Below are positions 21,652 to 21,753 of a stretch of 21,753 nt of DNA, in pieces. The notes beneath the pieces are model-generated. The model was not told the DNA's origin and did no database searches. It saw only the letters and a program-made list of their open reading frames with translations. How positions within the stretch are numbered: the first letter of the stretch is position 1; each line of letters begins with the position of its first letter. The DNA is from a virus: positions 1 to 21,753 of IMG/VR virus record IMGVR_UViG_3300025133_000679. One strand, written 5' to 3'. Made by a program: the position numbers and the translations under genes.

Positions 21652-21753
21652 TATAACCCCCTACCTATTTCAAACATAATATCAGTAGAGTGCCATTTTA
21701 CTTGTTGAAGTTTTGTACTTGTTCTAATACGAATAGATGCACACCACCCTATA
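21651..21753 (-). CDS. C-terminal end of a structural protein (possibly tail tubular)
   Basis: An open frame enters from the right edge and stops at TAA 21653-21651, overlapping the next ATG as TAATG. The 33 visible residues end in TDIMFEIGRGL and contain a beta-like RIRTSTKLQQVKWHSTDIMFEI. By position, before the GNAT-like and ejection proteins, it could be the end of a tail tubular protein B or another tail-stub protein. The piece is too short to prove this. The start is outside the window. Confidence 0.5.
   Translation of the reverse strand, partial: IGWCASIRIRTSTKLQQVKWHSTDIMFEIGRGL

Overview
The window is the middle of a tailed-phage genome. It is AT-rich, densely packed and short-tailed in gene content. 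Layout and composition resemble marine podoviruses of the pelagiphage / uncultured Mediterranean phage kind, so an alphaproteobacterial marine host such as SAR11 is plausible. That placement is inferred from gene content and base composition; the window has no terminase, capsid, portal or polymerase gene to anchor it. I see no integrase, tRNA or CRISPR array.

Left arm (1-6064, plus strand): DNA metabolism, then two accessory genes. In order: the end of an unidentified gene, a RecB/Cas4-like nuclease, a single-stranded DNA-binding protein (SSB) with a classical acidic tip, a tiny zinc-ribbon gene hidden between its neighbours, a Holliday-junction-resolvase-like nuclease, a small helix-turn-helix protein, a 401-residue protein of unknown function, and a T7 gp4-like primase-helicase whose zinc-binding domain is a separate gene in another frame. 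The SSB leader carries two interleaved inverted repeats that could form a pseudoknot. A repeat-rich AT segment with an extended -10 promoter (5098-5324) precedes a putative cysteine-peptidase-fold protein and one unknown gene.

Junction (6065-6168): the two transcription units converge here. A hairpin with a T-tract on the minus strand ends the right-hand operon. One base from the last minus-strand stop codon lies a 16-bp palindrome, TGTTTCATGTGAAACA, which differs by one base from the consensus bacterial chromosome-partition site parS. This is the most surprising element in the window.

Right arm (21753-6169, minus strand, read right to left): virion proteins then lysis. First come the tail end of a structural gene, a small GNAT-like protein, and three probable internal-virion/ejection proteins (326, 608 and 910 aa) linked by TAATG stop-start overlaps. 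Next are a tail-fibre protein, a large LamG/SPRY-like fibre or receptor-binding protein, a fibre-associated protein, a small coiled-coil membrane protein and two tandem paralogues. The lysis block is a holin, a nested spanin-like pair, a staphylococcal-nuclease homologue, two small proteins and a T4-type lysozyme. The arm closes with three exported or membrane proteins, one of them a 534-residue secreted protein with a TonB-like acidic/proline-rich stretch.

Four genes too short for ordinary ORF calling were read by hand: 1505-1636, 9637-9813, 11276-11449, and the partial genes at both edges. No stretch over 300 bases lacks a gene; the longest is 5101-5324.
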